64,000 bases of DNA, from positions 558,001 to 622,000 of the forward strand of contig JAJEKV010000140.1 of NCBI GenBank assembly GCA_021234155.1. Reading direction: 5' to 3'. Below the pieces are notes generated by a model. It was not told the origin of the DNA. It saw only the letters and a list, made by a program, of their open reading frames with translations, and searched no databases. This document shows positions 49,174-62,149 of this stretch, piece by piece. Each line of letters begins with the position of its first letter. Position 1 is the stretch's first letter. A program made the position numbers and the translations under genes. This DNA comes from Isoetes taiwanensis (Eukaryota > Streptophyta > Lycopodiopsida > Isoetales > Isoetaceae).

Positions 49174-51163
49174 TTTTTGGCTCAAAGTGATCTTCATCCT
49201 CTTCCTCCGAGGCAAAGAACACTAGTCTTTTGATAAACCTTGGTTATTATCAGATTACAAAACATCCTCAATCTCCTTCAGTTTTCTCAAATCCTCCCCT
49301 CAAAGACTTTGGTTATCGTCCAACCACTCCACAATGCCTTCAATTCAAATTTTCAATCTTTTTTATCATGGGAATCTAGCTTATCCAGCTAGCTTGTCCT
49401 TATCACCAATTGAACTCTTCATGTTGTACACATATGTCTCCAATCTATTCTTGGCATCAATCTTTTTCCTTCACCTTCTTATCTTGTTACGCATATTCCT
49501 CGACCTCTTGATCATTCTATCAACCCTAATCAAGATAAACGATCTTTGTCGTGACGATGATGATCTTCTCACGCCTTTATTGGTCGCCTTATCCTCCGCC
49601 TTCACTTTTAGAATTCCATCTCCATCTACTTCAAAAGTAACTTCAATGGGGAATACCTCTTGGAGTGGGCAATACCACTCAAATCAAATTTTCCAAGTTC
49701 CATACAATCTTTTTGTCAAGCTTTTTCTCCTTCAAAGACTTTGAACGCATTAATTCCATTGTTTGCTTATCCTGATAGGTGCTAAACATTTGGGATTTTT
49801 AGTTGGAATTGTAGTACCCCCGGAATAAGCTTTGTCATCACTCCACCAACGGGCCAATGCCAAGGGTCAAAGGAGTGGGCATCAAGGATGAGTGCATCTT
49901 TAGTCTCTTTCGCCACCTTCCCCACTTAGAATGCCTCCTTGAACAAATGGGCACCATAGGCTACATGCCTTCATCGTGATTGACTCCTTACTAGGCTCCT
50001 TTGCCTTCAAAGTAGTCCTTCAACAATTGTTGTACCTTTGGTATAATGAGTACTTCCTCCAACAAGAACGATTTCATCAATCAGGACTTCTTAAGGCCAA
50101 GATCATTCATGGCCTTCCTAAGGTGGCCTAATGTCTTCTTGAACAAATCATTGTTAAGCTCCTCAAACCTTGCTCGTAAGTGGTTCGAGGAGAAATCAAC
50201 ACCATCAAAAAAGACTCTCAACCTCAATTCTAACTTGGGCCGGTTATCGAGTGCCCCTTTGCACGCTCACGCCATTTGAAGTTTTCCAATATTCCGCTAT
50301 CCTTGCTAATGTCCTTATTGTACTTCTTCTTGATGAGTTTAATGAAGTGCTCCATAATTCTGTGGTCAAAATCCTCTCCTCCAAGATGAGTATCACCACT
50401 TGTGGCTAAAACTTCAAATACTCCATTATCAATTGTTAAGATGTCACATCAAAGGTACCACCACCAAGGTCAAACACAAGTATGTTCTTCTCGTTTCCCT
50501 TCGATTAAGTCCATAAGCCAATCTGCCGCTAGTTGGCTCATTCAGAATACGAGCCACGTTAAGTCCAGCAATGATACCAGCATCTTTTGTGGCCTGTCTC
50601 TGTGCATCATTGAAATAAGTCGGGACAGTTGATAACAAAGAGCATTTTACGACCTTTCCTAAGAATGCCTCAGCAGTTTCCTTCATTTTTATCAAAATCA
50701 TAGCGCTAATCTCCTCTGGGCTGAAAAGCTTAACTTCGCCATCCTTGATCTTAATTTGTATATAAGGTTTACCATCTTTGTTGATGATCTTGTAAGGCAA
50801 TAGTTTCATATCATTTTGACTTCTTTGTCGTCGAACTTCCTTCCAATCAAACGTTTAGGGTCAAAAAATTGTCCTTTCGGGGTTAGAAGCAGCTTGGTTC
50901 TTGGCTGCCTCCAATAAGCCTTTCAGAATCTGTGAAGGCTACCCATGAAGGTGTGATTCGATTTCCCTGGTCATTGGCTATGATTTCTACATGCCCATCT
51001 TTGTTATAAACCCCCACACAAGAATATGTTGTTCCGAGATCAATACCAATTACTGTATCTAATTTGGGAGCTTCTTCTGCGCCTGCTGCTACAGATACAA
51101 CCCAAATTGTAAGAAAACCAAGCATAGACCTAATCTGCTAACATGAGCTACTTCCCCTCGACA
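49174..51163 (-). CDS. BiP: BiP, ER Hsp70, copy 2 (heavily frameshifted)
   Basis: Counterpart of 5,527-7,525. The start at about 51,163 is followed by one extra G that shifts the frame; 51,125-50,883 reads the signal peptide end and [18 protein letters not shown] with the usual Ile. 50,809-50,460 is well read and holds the part that copy 1 lacks: [19 protein letters not shown] and [15 protein letters not shown]. Just before it the residues are VVKCSLL, one longer than the normal VVKNAVV. From about 50,450 down to the end the frame breaks repeatedly at damaged CAG/CTG sites. The final codons read GATCACTTTGAG, so HFE is confirmed, but the CTG and stop are replaced. Confidence 0.92.
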
Positions 51164-51469
51164 TTCTCTATCGCCGCTGCTTTCCTCAACACTCGCTTCT
51201 GCTTCTGCTTCTGCTTTCACCACTCTGCTTCTTTTAAACAAGCAAGGAAAAGGGCAAAGAAAAAAAAAGGGAAAAGGGGAAAAAAAGGCAAGCATAAAAA
51301 TACCTATTTTTTTTCTTATTGATGAGTTCTTATTGAAGGCAGTTCGACCAAATTCTTTGCTGGCCGATTCTGGCGGTGCCTTGGCACGAAATGGAAGAAT
51401 ATGGGGATTTTTATGCAAAATACTATATGTCCCTTAAATTTGTTTTGTTGCATGTAATAGCAGCATGTG

Positions 51470-52600
51470 GAGGATGTAGGATATGCGAATACTGTGAATA
51501 AGAAGGAGGCTTTTAAATTGTTTGAGAGGATTCACAAAATGAAGATCAAATCTTAACTGAGATCATGCATGTAAGCTTTTTCATGCTTGTCTTGCTGCAC
51601 ACGATTTGGTGGTGGCATCTCCTGACCCATTACAATGGCTTCCAATACAGGTATGTCCGTACTCTCCAAAATGCTCTGTTATTTTTTTGCAGAATTTGGA
51701 ATCCTGCTTTGCATTAATCCTGTAGAAAAGAGCTTTTCAATCTGCTTTCGAAACTCCAGATAGATCCCAAATCATCATGAATATGAAGATCTTGCATGTT
51801 CACTATGCCTTTTGGCATCTGAATTGGTTGCGTACATTTTTTCCACCATAAATCAATCCTGGTAGAATAGAATTACCAAATGTTATCGTTTCCATCCAAT
51901 TGTCATCAATCTAAAGCAGCATGAAATTAATAGGTAAAGGAAATGCTTTCATTGACACTGATTTGATCAACATGTATGCAAAAGGTGGCTTCCAGAGACA
52001 GAGGATGTGTTTCATAATATGGTGGCCCAAGATGTTTCACCAGAATATGCAATAATACAAGGATAGCACATAAATTATGAAGGTAAGAATGCTTTGAGAA
52101 ATGACAACGAACCCAATCTACATTTTTGTGCCTTCTAACTGCTTTTACTGGCACTGATTTGATCAACATGTATGCAAACGCTGGCTTTCAGAGACAGGGG
52201 CTGTCTTTCATAATATGGTGGCCCAAGATGTTTCACCAGAATATGCAATAATACAAGGCCTTCTACATTTTTGTGCCTTCTAACTGCTTGCAAAGAAAGG
52301 CCTGGGTATTTTTTGAGGCAATGCAAGCAACTATGGAACTATACCCTAACATACATAGATTGGATGTTCTTGCATGATATGCTGCTTCCCGTGGTATTTA
52401 TGGCCCAGGAAGGTAAGAATGCTTTGAGAAATGAAAAAGAACCCAATCTACATTTTTGTGCCTTTTAACTTCTTGCAAACGAAGGCTTTGAGGCAATGCA
52501 AACAACTATGGCACATGCATGAAGCAGGGAAATTACTTGAGATTGCACCATGCCCAACTTATGAAGAAGCAGTGGCAGCATTGTTTAGTAGATGAAAACT
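51470..52600 (+). pseudogene. Decayed PLS-type PPR gene, copy 2
   Basis: Counterpart of 7,815-8,740. It holds KKEAFKLFERIHKMK (51,505-51,550) and two successive copies of the TDLINMYA motif: TDLINMYAKGG (51,958-51,990) and TDLINMYANAG (52,155-52,187), each followed by the VFHNMVAQDV remnant. Copy 1 has only one. The differences between the two motif copies are ordinary substitutions, not CAG/CTG damage. Confidence 0.7.
52041..52245 (+). repeat. Extra ~200-bp PPR-internal unit present only in copy 2
   Basis: After TATGCAATAATACAAGG copy 2 continues with ATAGCACATAAATTATG, a GAAGGTAAGAATGCTTTG block and a second TTTGATCAACATGTATGCAA...CAAGATGTTTCACCAG before rejoining copy 1 at GCAATAATACAAGGCC. 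Either a gain here or a loss by recombination between repeats in copy 1. Confidence 0.8.
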
Positions 52601-52759
52601 TATGGGGTGTCGGAACAGATTGGTTAAATGTTGCTTCCCATGTACTTATGGCAAGTATTTTGTAAATAAATAGAATAGAGGGGCTAAGAATACTTGCATC
52701 TGGGTAAAGGAAAAAGGCTGTAAAAACCATAATGAAGGCAAACAACTTGGTATATGAAG

Positions 52760-53403
52760 CCAGTAAGCTTGCAAGGTCCAGCAGTAAAGTTCAATGATTG
52801 CCATGGGACTGATGATGCCTTCCACACACGCAATTTGGGTGGATCTTCTAATCCAGAAATAAGGTGAGTCTTCATTCTAGAATTATTACTGATGTAGTAC
52901 AAAAAAGGCATTTATTTTTTAGATAAAACATCATGATAGTGCTTTTTTGTTTTAGGATTTGCTTAGTGGCCAGTCCATTATGAATATTGGTGTTTTGGGT
53001 GCCACTTCAAGTTCCAGCAAAGAGTGTATTTCAAGACCGTGATATTAGCCGCTAAGGTATTTACGATTCTGTACCAAGACTTTTTGTTTCTTCGTATGGT
53101 TTACATTTTTAAGGAAAAACAATCGTGTTCATTGTGCATATTCGATCTTATTTTTACCAGGGAAGTTGAAAGGGAATTGCGCCAGGGGCTTTGCGGTTAG
53201 TTGATGCATGTTCGCCATCCAAAACTACAGCAGCTACATGCTTCTATTGGTGGTACGATGGTTTGTTTTTCAACCAGGTTTGAAGCCCTACTTACTTTTA
53301 TCCACTAATTTATGTATCTTGCAGAAGGGCCGATGCGCATCTAATTTCATTGCATTACTGGCGTGATTATGAAAGCAAATTCAAGTATACTGGGAAGATA
53401 TAA
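52760..53403 (+). CDS. C-terminal exons of URB2/Npa2-like protein, copy 2
   Basis: Counterpart of 8,913-9,564. Last exons: 53,161-53,252 (reads ..REL, then a damaged QPGAF, LVDACS region) and 53,325-53,403 (EGPM, one extra base in GATGCGCATC, then CRDYESKFKYTGKI-stop with one extra base near 53,357). An earlier exon ending at 52,864 reads FNDCHGTDDAFHTRNLGGSS and NPEIR before a GTGAGT donor, better than copy 1. Confidence 0.65.
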
Positions 53404-56400
53404 ACTACAATGTTGTAAATATCAGATTTTTTGCAAGTTGAGATCAATTATGGAACTAAGCAGCACTAGCAGGAGTTTCATATGGAAAGTCTCTGAAATT
53501 CATACATCTCTATGAGAATCTGAAGCCATGAACTGCTATAATTACACTTTGTAGAATCCTGTTTCTGTTCATGGAGGTTCTTACAGAGGTATTCAAAGGA
53601 ATTGACAAAGGATAGAATGTGCACAGCCCTGCTGCCACATGCATGCTGCTGTATCTTGTGGTTATTCATGCTGCTGGCAGGAATCTGCCGCCAATTTGCC
53701 CTGAGAATCATATTCACTATATTATTGATCAGCAAACTGCTTTGAACACTGTATAGCATCGCTTACAAACATGCTGCCACCATAATCTATGCATATGTGT
53801 TGCTGTTGAAGAAGTCCTGATATGCTTAGCATATTGCATGACAAAGTCTCTGCTTTTTTATCTGAGGATTTCAGGGCAACTCTCCAAATTCGAAATCATA
53901 TTGAGTGGTTGGTTATTCATTAAATGGAACTTTTCGACAGCATCCAAAGACCTTCTGCATCTGTACAAGTAACATGCCTGGCCATTTGCAAGGAAGTTGG
54001 GAAGCGGCTATTAACAATAGACAAATCAACAGATTTTGCTCTTCAAGTTGCGTTTTGTGGCCATGGTAATTTGCAGCCACAGTAATAGGGCTTTTTGCCC
54101 TTTGTAAATATTACAGGTTCTTTTTCCTTCATCACAATATCAAGGACTCATGATTTAGATTTTTTTAAAATAGCCTTTTCAACTCTCATGTAGTTTGCCC
54201 AAAGAGCCTCAAAGGCATGACATTTTGGGGTTTTATACATATCCTGGTAACGTTGCTACTGTTAAGAAAAATTATTAATTCCTATTGGACATATCTATTG
54301 CTTTAGAACAGGGCTAGGTAATTGTTCTATGTTCTGGTTGAATTTACACAGCATAAGGAACATGAAAAAACTACATGAGTCCGAGACATGAAGATTTGTT
54401 GGATAAAAAAAGTCTTCATATTTGGCACTGCATGAAGCTAATCTAGTGATTTTTCATGGCAAAGAATAGAGGCTTCATGATTGATAATGCAAATGGCTTA
54501 CAACACCCTTGGATAATGCACCTTGTGCATGCTCTCTTGCTTAAGATGACAATCTAGAAGAAAAAGAATATCATCATTAAAACATTAACAATCTCTATCT
54601 AGGTCCAAAAAGTTCACGAGCCTTTATGAAAGATTGAGGTTGCTTTTCAAAGACTAGATTTATGAAAGATTGAGGTTGCATTTAAATTGATCTTTATTGC
54701 AGGTTTATGCTTTTGAATAAATTTGTGTTTGTGGTAAATTAGAAATTGTTTCTTACCCTTTTAGATCTGGAAGCCTTTTGTAGTTGTATAAGTCATGATT
54801 ATGAGAAGCCACTAGAGTTGCATTGTAACACAATATTCATGGGAAAGGAAAGCAATTTCCGACTGTTAATTTTCTCTCTCTACAGAAATGCTTTGCATGT
54901 TCTAATGTTGATTTGTTAAAGTTGCAAATGTAGATATAGAGTGCATTCTTATTATGTAGTAGCATGTTTATCTGATATATTTTGTTCTTTGATTTCAAAA
55001 ATCCAGTTTTTGAAGCATTTAACTTTACTTGTACTTTCGTTGTGGGGTGAGAACTTCAAAAGATCTTTGTAGTAGAAAAGGATGTCGACGCGATAATGCC
55101 CAAAGAAGTTGATGAATTTTGGGCCTTTGAATGCCGGCATCGATGGTTTCGAGAGATTTCTCGCAACTTTGACAAGGGCAAGATTCCGCCGCAAGAAGGG
55201 GGAAAAGTTCTAACGAGGAAGTGTATCACGCACATCACATTTGTGTTCGAAGCACAAAAGAACAATAGCGAAAAATTGCACAAGTTAACTAAAAGAGGCA
55301 GGTTAGCGGGGAAGAAGTAATGATATGTGTGGATATTGACAAGGTCCTGCGTCATGATTTTTAGATGGGAAATGAACAACTTACACGGAATTCACTTTCC
55401 ATTGAAGCGATTCTGATTACATCATCAGGAGCCCGGTAGGGTTCTTAGCTTCCGAGCTCATTTATCAGTTCTATAACCGCATGGACCTCCTTTGCTAGCA
55501 AAAGAAGGTCGTTACCAAAAAGCGAGAATCAATCAATGCCTTATTAAGCCCTAATATTGTATTATCTTAGCGGGTGTTTCCCTGGTTGTAACTACATCAT
55601 GGTTTGGATGATTGTTTGTGCTTGGCTCCATGGCTCTCATTATCTTGGATGAAGAAGTTGGAGTTGCGGGTCGTGAGAGAGAAGTATATCAAGTTGAATT
55701 CATTTTCAGCGTAAAAATATTATTCTTTTCAATTCATGGCCCATCCCATGTGATAATATCCTGACTTGAGAGAGGAATTCAAATGCAACAACTGGAAAAC
55801 TTATAAAATTCACCATGAAAATTTATCTTAGCAAAGAATTTTAGTATGTACAACTTGGAGGCATCACATGTTAATCAAGCTCATTATATCAAGAAACTTA
55901 CTCGTGAACATCATTTCCTCTTTACCATAAGTATTGTTCTTGAAAACGAAATAATTAGAAGGAATAGCCAACAAGGGCTATGACTATTCCATTCTTGGAT
56001 TGAGCAGTTTTGTATGTAAAGTCAAATTGCAAATATCGTTCTATTTTTCCAATAGATCTCACTAATAGCAAAAGATTAAATGGAAATTTCATATAGATAA
56101 CTAGAAACACAACAAGCATTGAAGCTTGATATACAACATTGTGCTTCACTTGGATGTTTATGTCCAAGAACACTAACATGATCTCTTGTACTCAACCTAC
56201 AAAAGTCAAAGGTAATATGATACAACTTAACCCAACCAAACACTATTGTGCAAATCCTCACAAGTAGACCAGGACAACCATGTCCACCGGAAAAAGAATA
56301 GTTATTGGAATGGAATCCAAGCTCTAACGTACACAAGCTTGAGTCCATAAGTTTGCAATTTATAGAAGGTTTTGACTAGCAACTACCAATAGAGCCAAAA

Positions 56401-57126
56401 TTGTAGTCTAATTGTAAGAATGCATCTTTTGAGGGATCAATTTTTCTGCCTAACCCAATTATCTCAATCATAAAATTAGACTCTAGGAACCAAAAAGTGT
56501 GCCACTTTAAATGTTGACATCAAGTTATAATTCCAACATTCTAGGATCCTTTGATAGAATGTGGTCCTAAGTTAGCAAAGTAGTCCTATCTTTTTACGAA
56601 GGAAATATTCGCTCTGCTTTTGGGCCTCGATTCCACAAAACCTCAAGCCGAAGACCATGCAGGGTATTCGGCTCTCTATCTGAGGGTTTGTGGGAAAAAA
56701 AAATTAGAAGTGAGAATGGGTATTGACATCAATTCGTCACTGTTCTAAACTGCGAGTCAAATACTCTAGGTGCTTAGGGTTCTATGCAACATAATATTTA
56801 GGTTTATTTTGAGTTGCAGTGCGACAATGAGCAGCAGCGTGCGGCGAGGTTCTGGCCAAGATACTTTGGCTGGTGTTTTCAGAGCTCAAAATGCAAGCAC
56901 AATTCATAGAATGCAAGTAAAAGTATAGAATGTTTAAGTAAAAAATCTAGAATGCAACCACACGTGACATGCCATGTGGCAGCATGCTATTGGCTTATAA
57001 GCCAGAATTTATCTAAACAGAAGCTTTACGTAGTTTGCAAGACTCTTTTCCTGCAACGAAACAACCAGTTCCCCGCTCTTTTACGAACCTAAAACCCTAA
57101 CAGTACCCCGATTGCCCTACCACAAG
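53404..57126. other. Counterpart of 9,565-13,260, no gene assigned
   Basis: Same content as in copy 1. 54,000-54,900 agrees well with copy 1; about 55,020-56,860 is damaged in both copies, but at different sites. Confidence 0.5.
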
Positions 57127-58056
57127 ATGAATGCGCCGGACCGATATGAGCGCTTCGTGGTGCCTGAGGGCATGAAAAAGTAATTCACGTTGGTGCTGAA
57201 TTTTTTTTCCATTTTAGTCTCAATGCTAATTATTTTTCTGTAGGGTATCATATGAACAAGATATGAAGGTGATGTGTGCAGGGACCTTTACTTTACAGAG
57301 AGGATCATACCGTGGGTAATGTCATTCGAATGTAAGTTTTTGATTTGTCAAGACTAGGATGCTGACTTTTGGAATGAAGCCTTAGAACCTGCAATTTGTT
57401 TTAATTTATAGGCAGCTTCACAAGGACCCAAACGTTCTGTTTGCCGGCTACAAGCTTCCACATCCTCTTGAGTACAAAGTGATCATCAAGGTGTTGCTCT
57501 CAAGCCTGTTACAGTTACAAATTTGCTCTTAGTTACAACTTTACGTGAGGGACTTCTATCTAAACCCAAGATACCATCAGAGTCCTTGAAGATAGTTTCT
57601 AGCTTCAATGCTGCATTTTCTCAAACTGCCCTGTTCCTGTTGAACTCGAGACCACCTATGGTAGCGCATACCTGGATTCAACATGAGGAACAGCCAACTG
57701 GATTTTTGCGCGATAAACATTGTTACAGAAAATCCCCAAGCATACCCAGCTGCGTTGGTTGAATTTCTGAGCAAAATATGTTTTGACTTGTTATTGTACT
57801 CTGTTCCCTAAGTAATTTTATAACCTTTTCATTAGTTCATTTAGGCTTCTAATACACTGCTGAAACATTTTGATAGCTATGTTTTTGTACTTACTATCAA
57901 TTTGAATTTAAACATAGTTGGCAATTTTAGTCAATGGTATTATCATTTTATTTACTTTGGCAGATACATACCAACAACCAGTCATCTCAATCCAGGCATA
58001 TAGCCTTGCCTTAACCGATCTGAACAAAGGCTCGAGCATCTGAAAAGGTTTTCCAG
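57127..58056 (+). CDS. NRPB11: RNA polymerase II subunit RPB11 (NRPB11), copy 2
   Basis: The better-read copy. Exons: 57,127-57,179 ([18 protein letters not shown], intact), 57,244-57,331 ([19 protein letters not shown], then the frame is lost because two bases are missing before [10 protein letters not shown]), 57,412-57,490 ([20 protein letters not shown] then YKVIIK, intact) and 57,964-58,056 (IHTNNQSS, one base missing, ALTDLNK, then damage at a former GAGCTC). Splice sites and phases agree with copy 1. The terminal exon was not located within the next ~1.5 kb. Confidence 0.9.
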
Positions 58057-58499
58057 GTAAAAATTCTATTATCGGCAATTGTCACCATTTATCTACTTTG
58101 TTGTCCATGTCTTTTCACATTTTAGTGCTGCAACTTTGTCCATGTGCTATACCTTCATCAGCATGTTAAAATCTGATTTCCCTGTGTAATCAATTAAATT
58201 GATTGGTGGCTATTACTTTTGGAACTTTGTACAAATTTGCCTCGTGTAAGCGCCATTGTTTGAAACTCAGCTAAAAGACTGAAATGCTCAATCAAGATGA
58301 AATATAAGAAAAAGTCATCTAGAAAGTCTAGGAGGACCGATCTACCAAAAAATGAACGTACGTGGATTAATGACAAATCATACATATTTTAGTGCTAGTC
58401 TATGTTTCAGCTGAGTATCGTAACACCCTTCCTAAAATTATGACTAACTAGCTACAAGCTACAGTAAGCTATCCTGTGTCTCCCATCTCCCTTTGTCCA

Positions 58500-59510
58500 A
58501 ACTTTTGCGTCTGTTTGTAGTCTAACAAAACCAACAAAGTTGCTGATCTCTGGCATTATTGGAAGTTTAGGGAAAGTTCCAGCTCTATTTACTCTTGAAT
58601 GAAGCAAACCTGGGCAGTGTTTTATGGCATGATGCTGCTTTTCGTCCCTTTGTTAAGCTTGATTATCACAGTTTAGTTGTCTTAAAACCTCAAGGAGATG
58701 TATTGACCATACGATTTCTTGTGTATCTATGCCCCATTTCATTCAATTCTGCCTTTGTTCTGCCCAGACAACTATGAATGACTTCTTCGGCTCAGTTACA
58801 ACTGTTATTGACTTCCTCTTGTACCAGCACTGTATTCTGACAATTGTTTTTATCTGTAAAACTAACCTCATTCTGGGAACAAGTTCTCAAGTTATTTTGG
58901 TGTTCAGGTATGTTGTATTTCTCCTGCATGGCTGTGAGCTACTGCTCATGGCCTGGATGTGTTTATGAATTTGCTGACATGTCAGTTGGGCATTAATAAT
59001 AAAGTAAAGTGTAATCAACTAGCAAAAATGTGGGATTCCTTTTTTTGTAATACTAGAAACTAAAAATTACCTGCACTTCAGGCCTGCTATGCCAGAACAT
59101 GCTTCTGCTATAGAATGTTACAAGAACCACATGAAGAGGTGGTTCCTGGATAGGGATGCATGAGGTCACAGTCTGTCATTGTTGAAAATTCACAAAACTT
59201 TCATCCTGATCAAAGTTTTGCTGCTTTAACAGGAAGAAATGGCCCAAGGACAGTCGGAATACTTCTAACTGTAGGTAAATGTAAATCAATGGCATATATT
59301 TTGTGGCCTGTGTATTATAACCCTAACTTTCGTGTTATGACTATAAAGTACTTCTATAACGTTTCACTTTATACTTTTATGTAGAACCGACCCTTGCAAA
59401 TTTGGCTCACTATCTTTCCAGCCTCACAATGCAATCATATATATGGACACTAGTTGCTGCAGATTCAGCCTCGACTCCTCTTAGGTTTTGCGTCCACATT
59501 TTTTGCATAA
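58500..59510 (+). CDS. Exons of the unassigned gene, copy 2
   Basis: Counterpart of 14,700-15,661. It includes WHDAAFRPFVKLDYHSLVVL (58,628-58,690), ECYKNHMKRWFLDRDA (59,115-59,160), RSQSVIVENSQNFHPDQSF (59,163-59,220) and TGRNGPRTVGILLTV with a GTAAAT donor at about 59,275. The last exon (59,385-59,512) is damaged. Not recognised. Confidence 0.35.
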
Positions 59511-59704
59511 ACTAATACTTGTTCTTACAATGAAGACAAAACTTGAATTTGATGTTTGCATATTTTTGTACAGGAAATGAATTAAAAAAGATCGTCGTTT
59601 GATTTTCAATGTTTTGAATTTACAACCATGACTGTCATCAGAGGCAACTTTTGGTGGCCTTAAAAAGCAACTTTTAATAAGTTAATTTCAAACAAAAATT
59701 TAAG

Positions 59705-61650
59705 ATGTATCAGTATGTGGAATGCTTGTGGATTGAGTCAGGATAAGGTAGCAGCCACTCATGGAGCCTGGAGGCAACATGATTTGTTCTTCATTGAGAC
59801 ATGGGAACGCCAAACCCGCTCACTACCGGACATCTCGGGTTATATGGTAGTGGATCATATATGGAATGAGGAGAAGAATAAAGAATGTTTTAAAGTCACA
59901 TATCAACAAACAGTATATGTGGTTGAAAATTGAAGGATTAAGATGTGATATATTTATAGCTATATGCTATTTTGCGCCACATGCTAATATTTATAATAGT
60001 GGAGATATAGACAAGGAAGATCCGTTTTAGAATCTTTGTGCATATGCATTGAGGTATGGTTCACAAGGTGAAGTACTTATATTGGACGATTTTAACGCCC
60101 CTATGGGCTGCCAGCAGTCCACCATGTATGAAGACATCAGAGATGTTCAATTACATAAGAAAGAAGATTCCTTTGAAATTTAGTACGGTTTGCAACTTGA
60201 AGATTCTAAATGATATAAAAGTGTTTTTGAGAGTAAAAATGGTTTATATATCTTAATCATTCTCGAGCCAATGTGGTTGATTATTGCATGGCAAGGAGTC
60301 TTTGACATTGTTCAAGATTTTTACATTGGTCGAGCGCGAATTAGACCATAAGTCATTACACTTATTAATAAAGCTTGTGCAAAATCTGAAATTCAACAGA
60401 CCAGCTTTTCATCCAAGGTTGAAAATTGATTATAAAAGCAAGTAAAATTATAAAAGCAAATTAAAGCACTCCTTGAATATGCTAGTTGGATGGGAGACTT
60501 GAATATTGATGCAAAACTTTTTACTCGTCTCATTCATCAAGCTAATGGAGATGTATTTGGATACACTAAGAAGCAGTAAAAAGCAAACCATGTAATGCTT
60601 GATGGAAGGAAGGAAGGTACTTTTATAGTCCACGAGGAGATCAATCGGTGGATATAGAATGTCATGATGCAAGAATGAAATTACCCGCAATTGTATTTGT
60701 AGACACGCATGGTACAAAATTTATTGAGGAATAATAACAAGCATATATTCTGGGGCAAAAAGCAAATAGAGCCAGTGAGCAATTCAAAAGAACCAAAAAC
60801 CTTTTTGGATAGCGTTGAAGGGCAAATAGAGACTCGATTGAGCAATTCAAAAGAACCCAAAACATTTTGGATAGCGTCGAAGGGGCGGTCGAAAAGCATG
60901 TTCTAAATGTAGAAGCGTTGCTAAAATTGGTTTCATGATATTTACAATAAAGATGGCCCGGTGATAGCATGCAAGTTTTAGCCACAGTTGATATGTTCTG
61001 AGAAATAGAGGTAAGAATATTATTGTTGATATGGAAAATAACAAAGCGAGAAGATTTAGAGGGACTTTGTGTGGAGTTGCTCAAATGGGTTATCCATCTC
61101 CCGGATAAGGTGCACGATGGTGGAGGATGAGTGGTGTCCATCCAATCCATAAGTCGAGGGGGACAAAAGATGCAAGCAATTATAGAACTATACTAATTGA
61201 GAGTGTGTTTTGCCAAAATCTTAGGCAATCTATTGAAGTGGAAAATTTGAGCACATGGAGGCAAATGACAAAGCGCTCATACATCCAAGGGATTGAGGAA
61301 GAGGGCATAATATACTTGATCATGCATTGGCATTGTGTGTGCTTATGGAAGAGCCAAAAAGCCAAATAAGGTATTATATGTTGCATTTGTAGATTTTGCC
61401 AAGCATTTGATATTGTTCCACGAAGAGAGCTAGGTGAAAGAATGGCATGAATTGGAGTTCAATAGAGATGAGCAATGCCATTTCACAACTCTATTCGAAG
61501 TGCTTTGTCTAGGGGTATAATGAGTGAGTGATTGGTTGAGAAGGCATAAAATAAGAGAGTCATGTTCACCATTTAGGGCCTCCAAATGAATTTTTGATAT
61601 GAGGACTTTACTCTTGCATTAAGAAGTTCATCATTACTATGCCATCACGC
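59705..61650 (+). mobile_element. RTE-type LINE endonuclease and reverse transcriptase, copy 2
   Basis: Counterpart of 15,862-17,760 and easier to read: MWNACGLSQDKVAATHGAWR, LFFIETWERQTRSLPDISGY (59,784-59,845), ILDDFNAPMGCQQSTMYEDI (60,078-60,140), HKSRGTKDASNYRTILI (61,148-61,200) and VAFVDFAKHLILF with a one-base loss. The normal GDFN reads DDFN in both copies. Confidence 0.75.
60761..60885. repeat. ~61-bp tandem duplication inside the LINE, copy 2
   Basis: Same pair as at 16,901-17,025 (CAATTCAAAAGAACC twice). Confidence 0.7.
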
Positions 61651-61787
61651 CCACTTAGGAAGGATACATTTAGACCCGGACCATCTTAAGCAAAGCCCCC
61701 TAGATTACTACTCATAAAGAGAAATTTCATCTTTGTTGCAATGATTTCGTGTACTTTGACCAATGGGGTTTGCAATGAGGAAGTCTT

Positions 61788-62080
61788 ATATAGAATAGAA
61801 TAAAGTAGATTTTTTTTCATCCATGGACATCAAAGAAACCTATGGGACCTAAACAAAGACAGCAGACCTATTACTGTCAAATATTTAAAAACATTGCCCG
61901 AAGATTTTTGGAGGAAAAACCTTAGCAGTAATAGGCTTACTAGTAAAATGTACATTTTAATATAAGTATTGAGGACTCAACTGAGTTCGCATATCCATTA
62001 CCTCCTAGAGGGTTGATTCTTGGACCCCCACTAAGTCACATGCGGCAGTTGGTTATGTGGAACCAATGCGGCATAATGTG
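61788..62080 (-). mobile_element. RTE LINE 3'-end fragment, copy 2
   Basis: Counterpart of 17,925-18,215. Here GGAGGAAAAACCTTAGCAGT is intact and matches 1,600-1,618 exactly at the 3' end of the RTE element, which proves the relationship better than copy 1 does. Confidence 0.65.
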
Positions 62081-62149
62081 CCCTGATAGATCTAAAGGCT
62101 AGGCAGTGCTGAAAAGTATGGCACTTATCTACGAGGAAGGGTCATCTCC

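Noticed and set aside
43811-50560. Reading the copy differences as repeat-induced point mutation or other genome-defence mutagenesis
   Set aside because: Such processes give C-to-T changes; here there are indels and changes to C and G (CTG to CCG, CAG to CGG), alternating between the copies, which fits base-calling error better.
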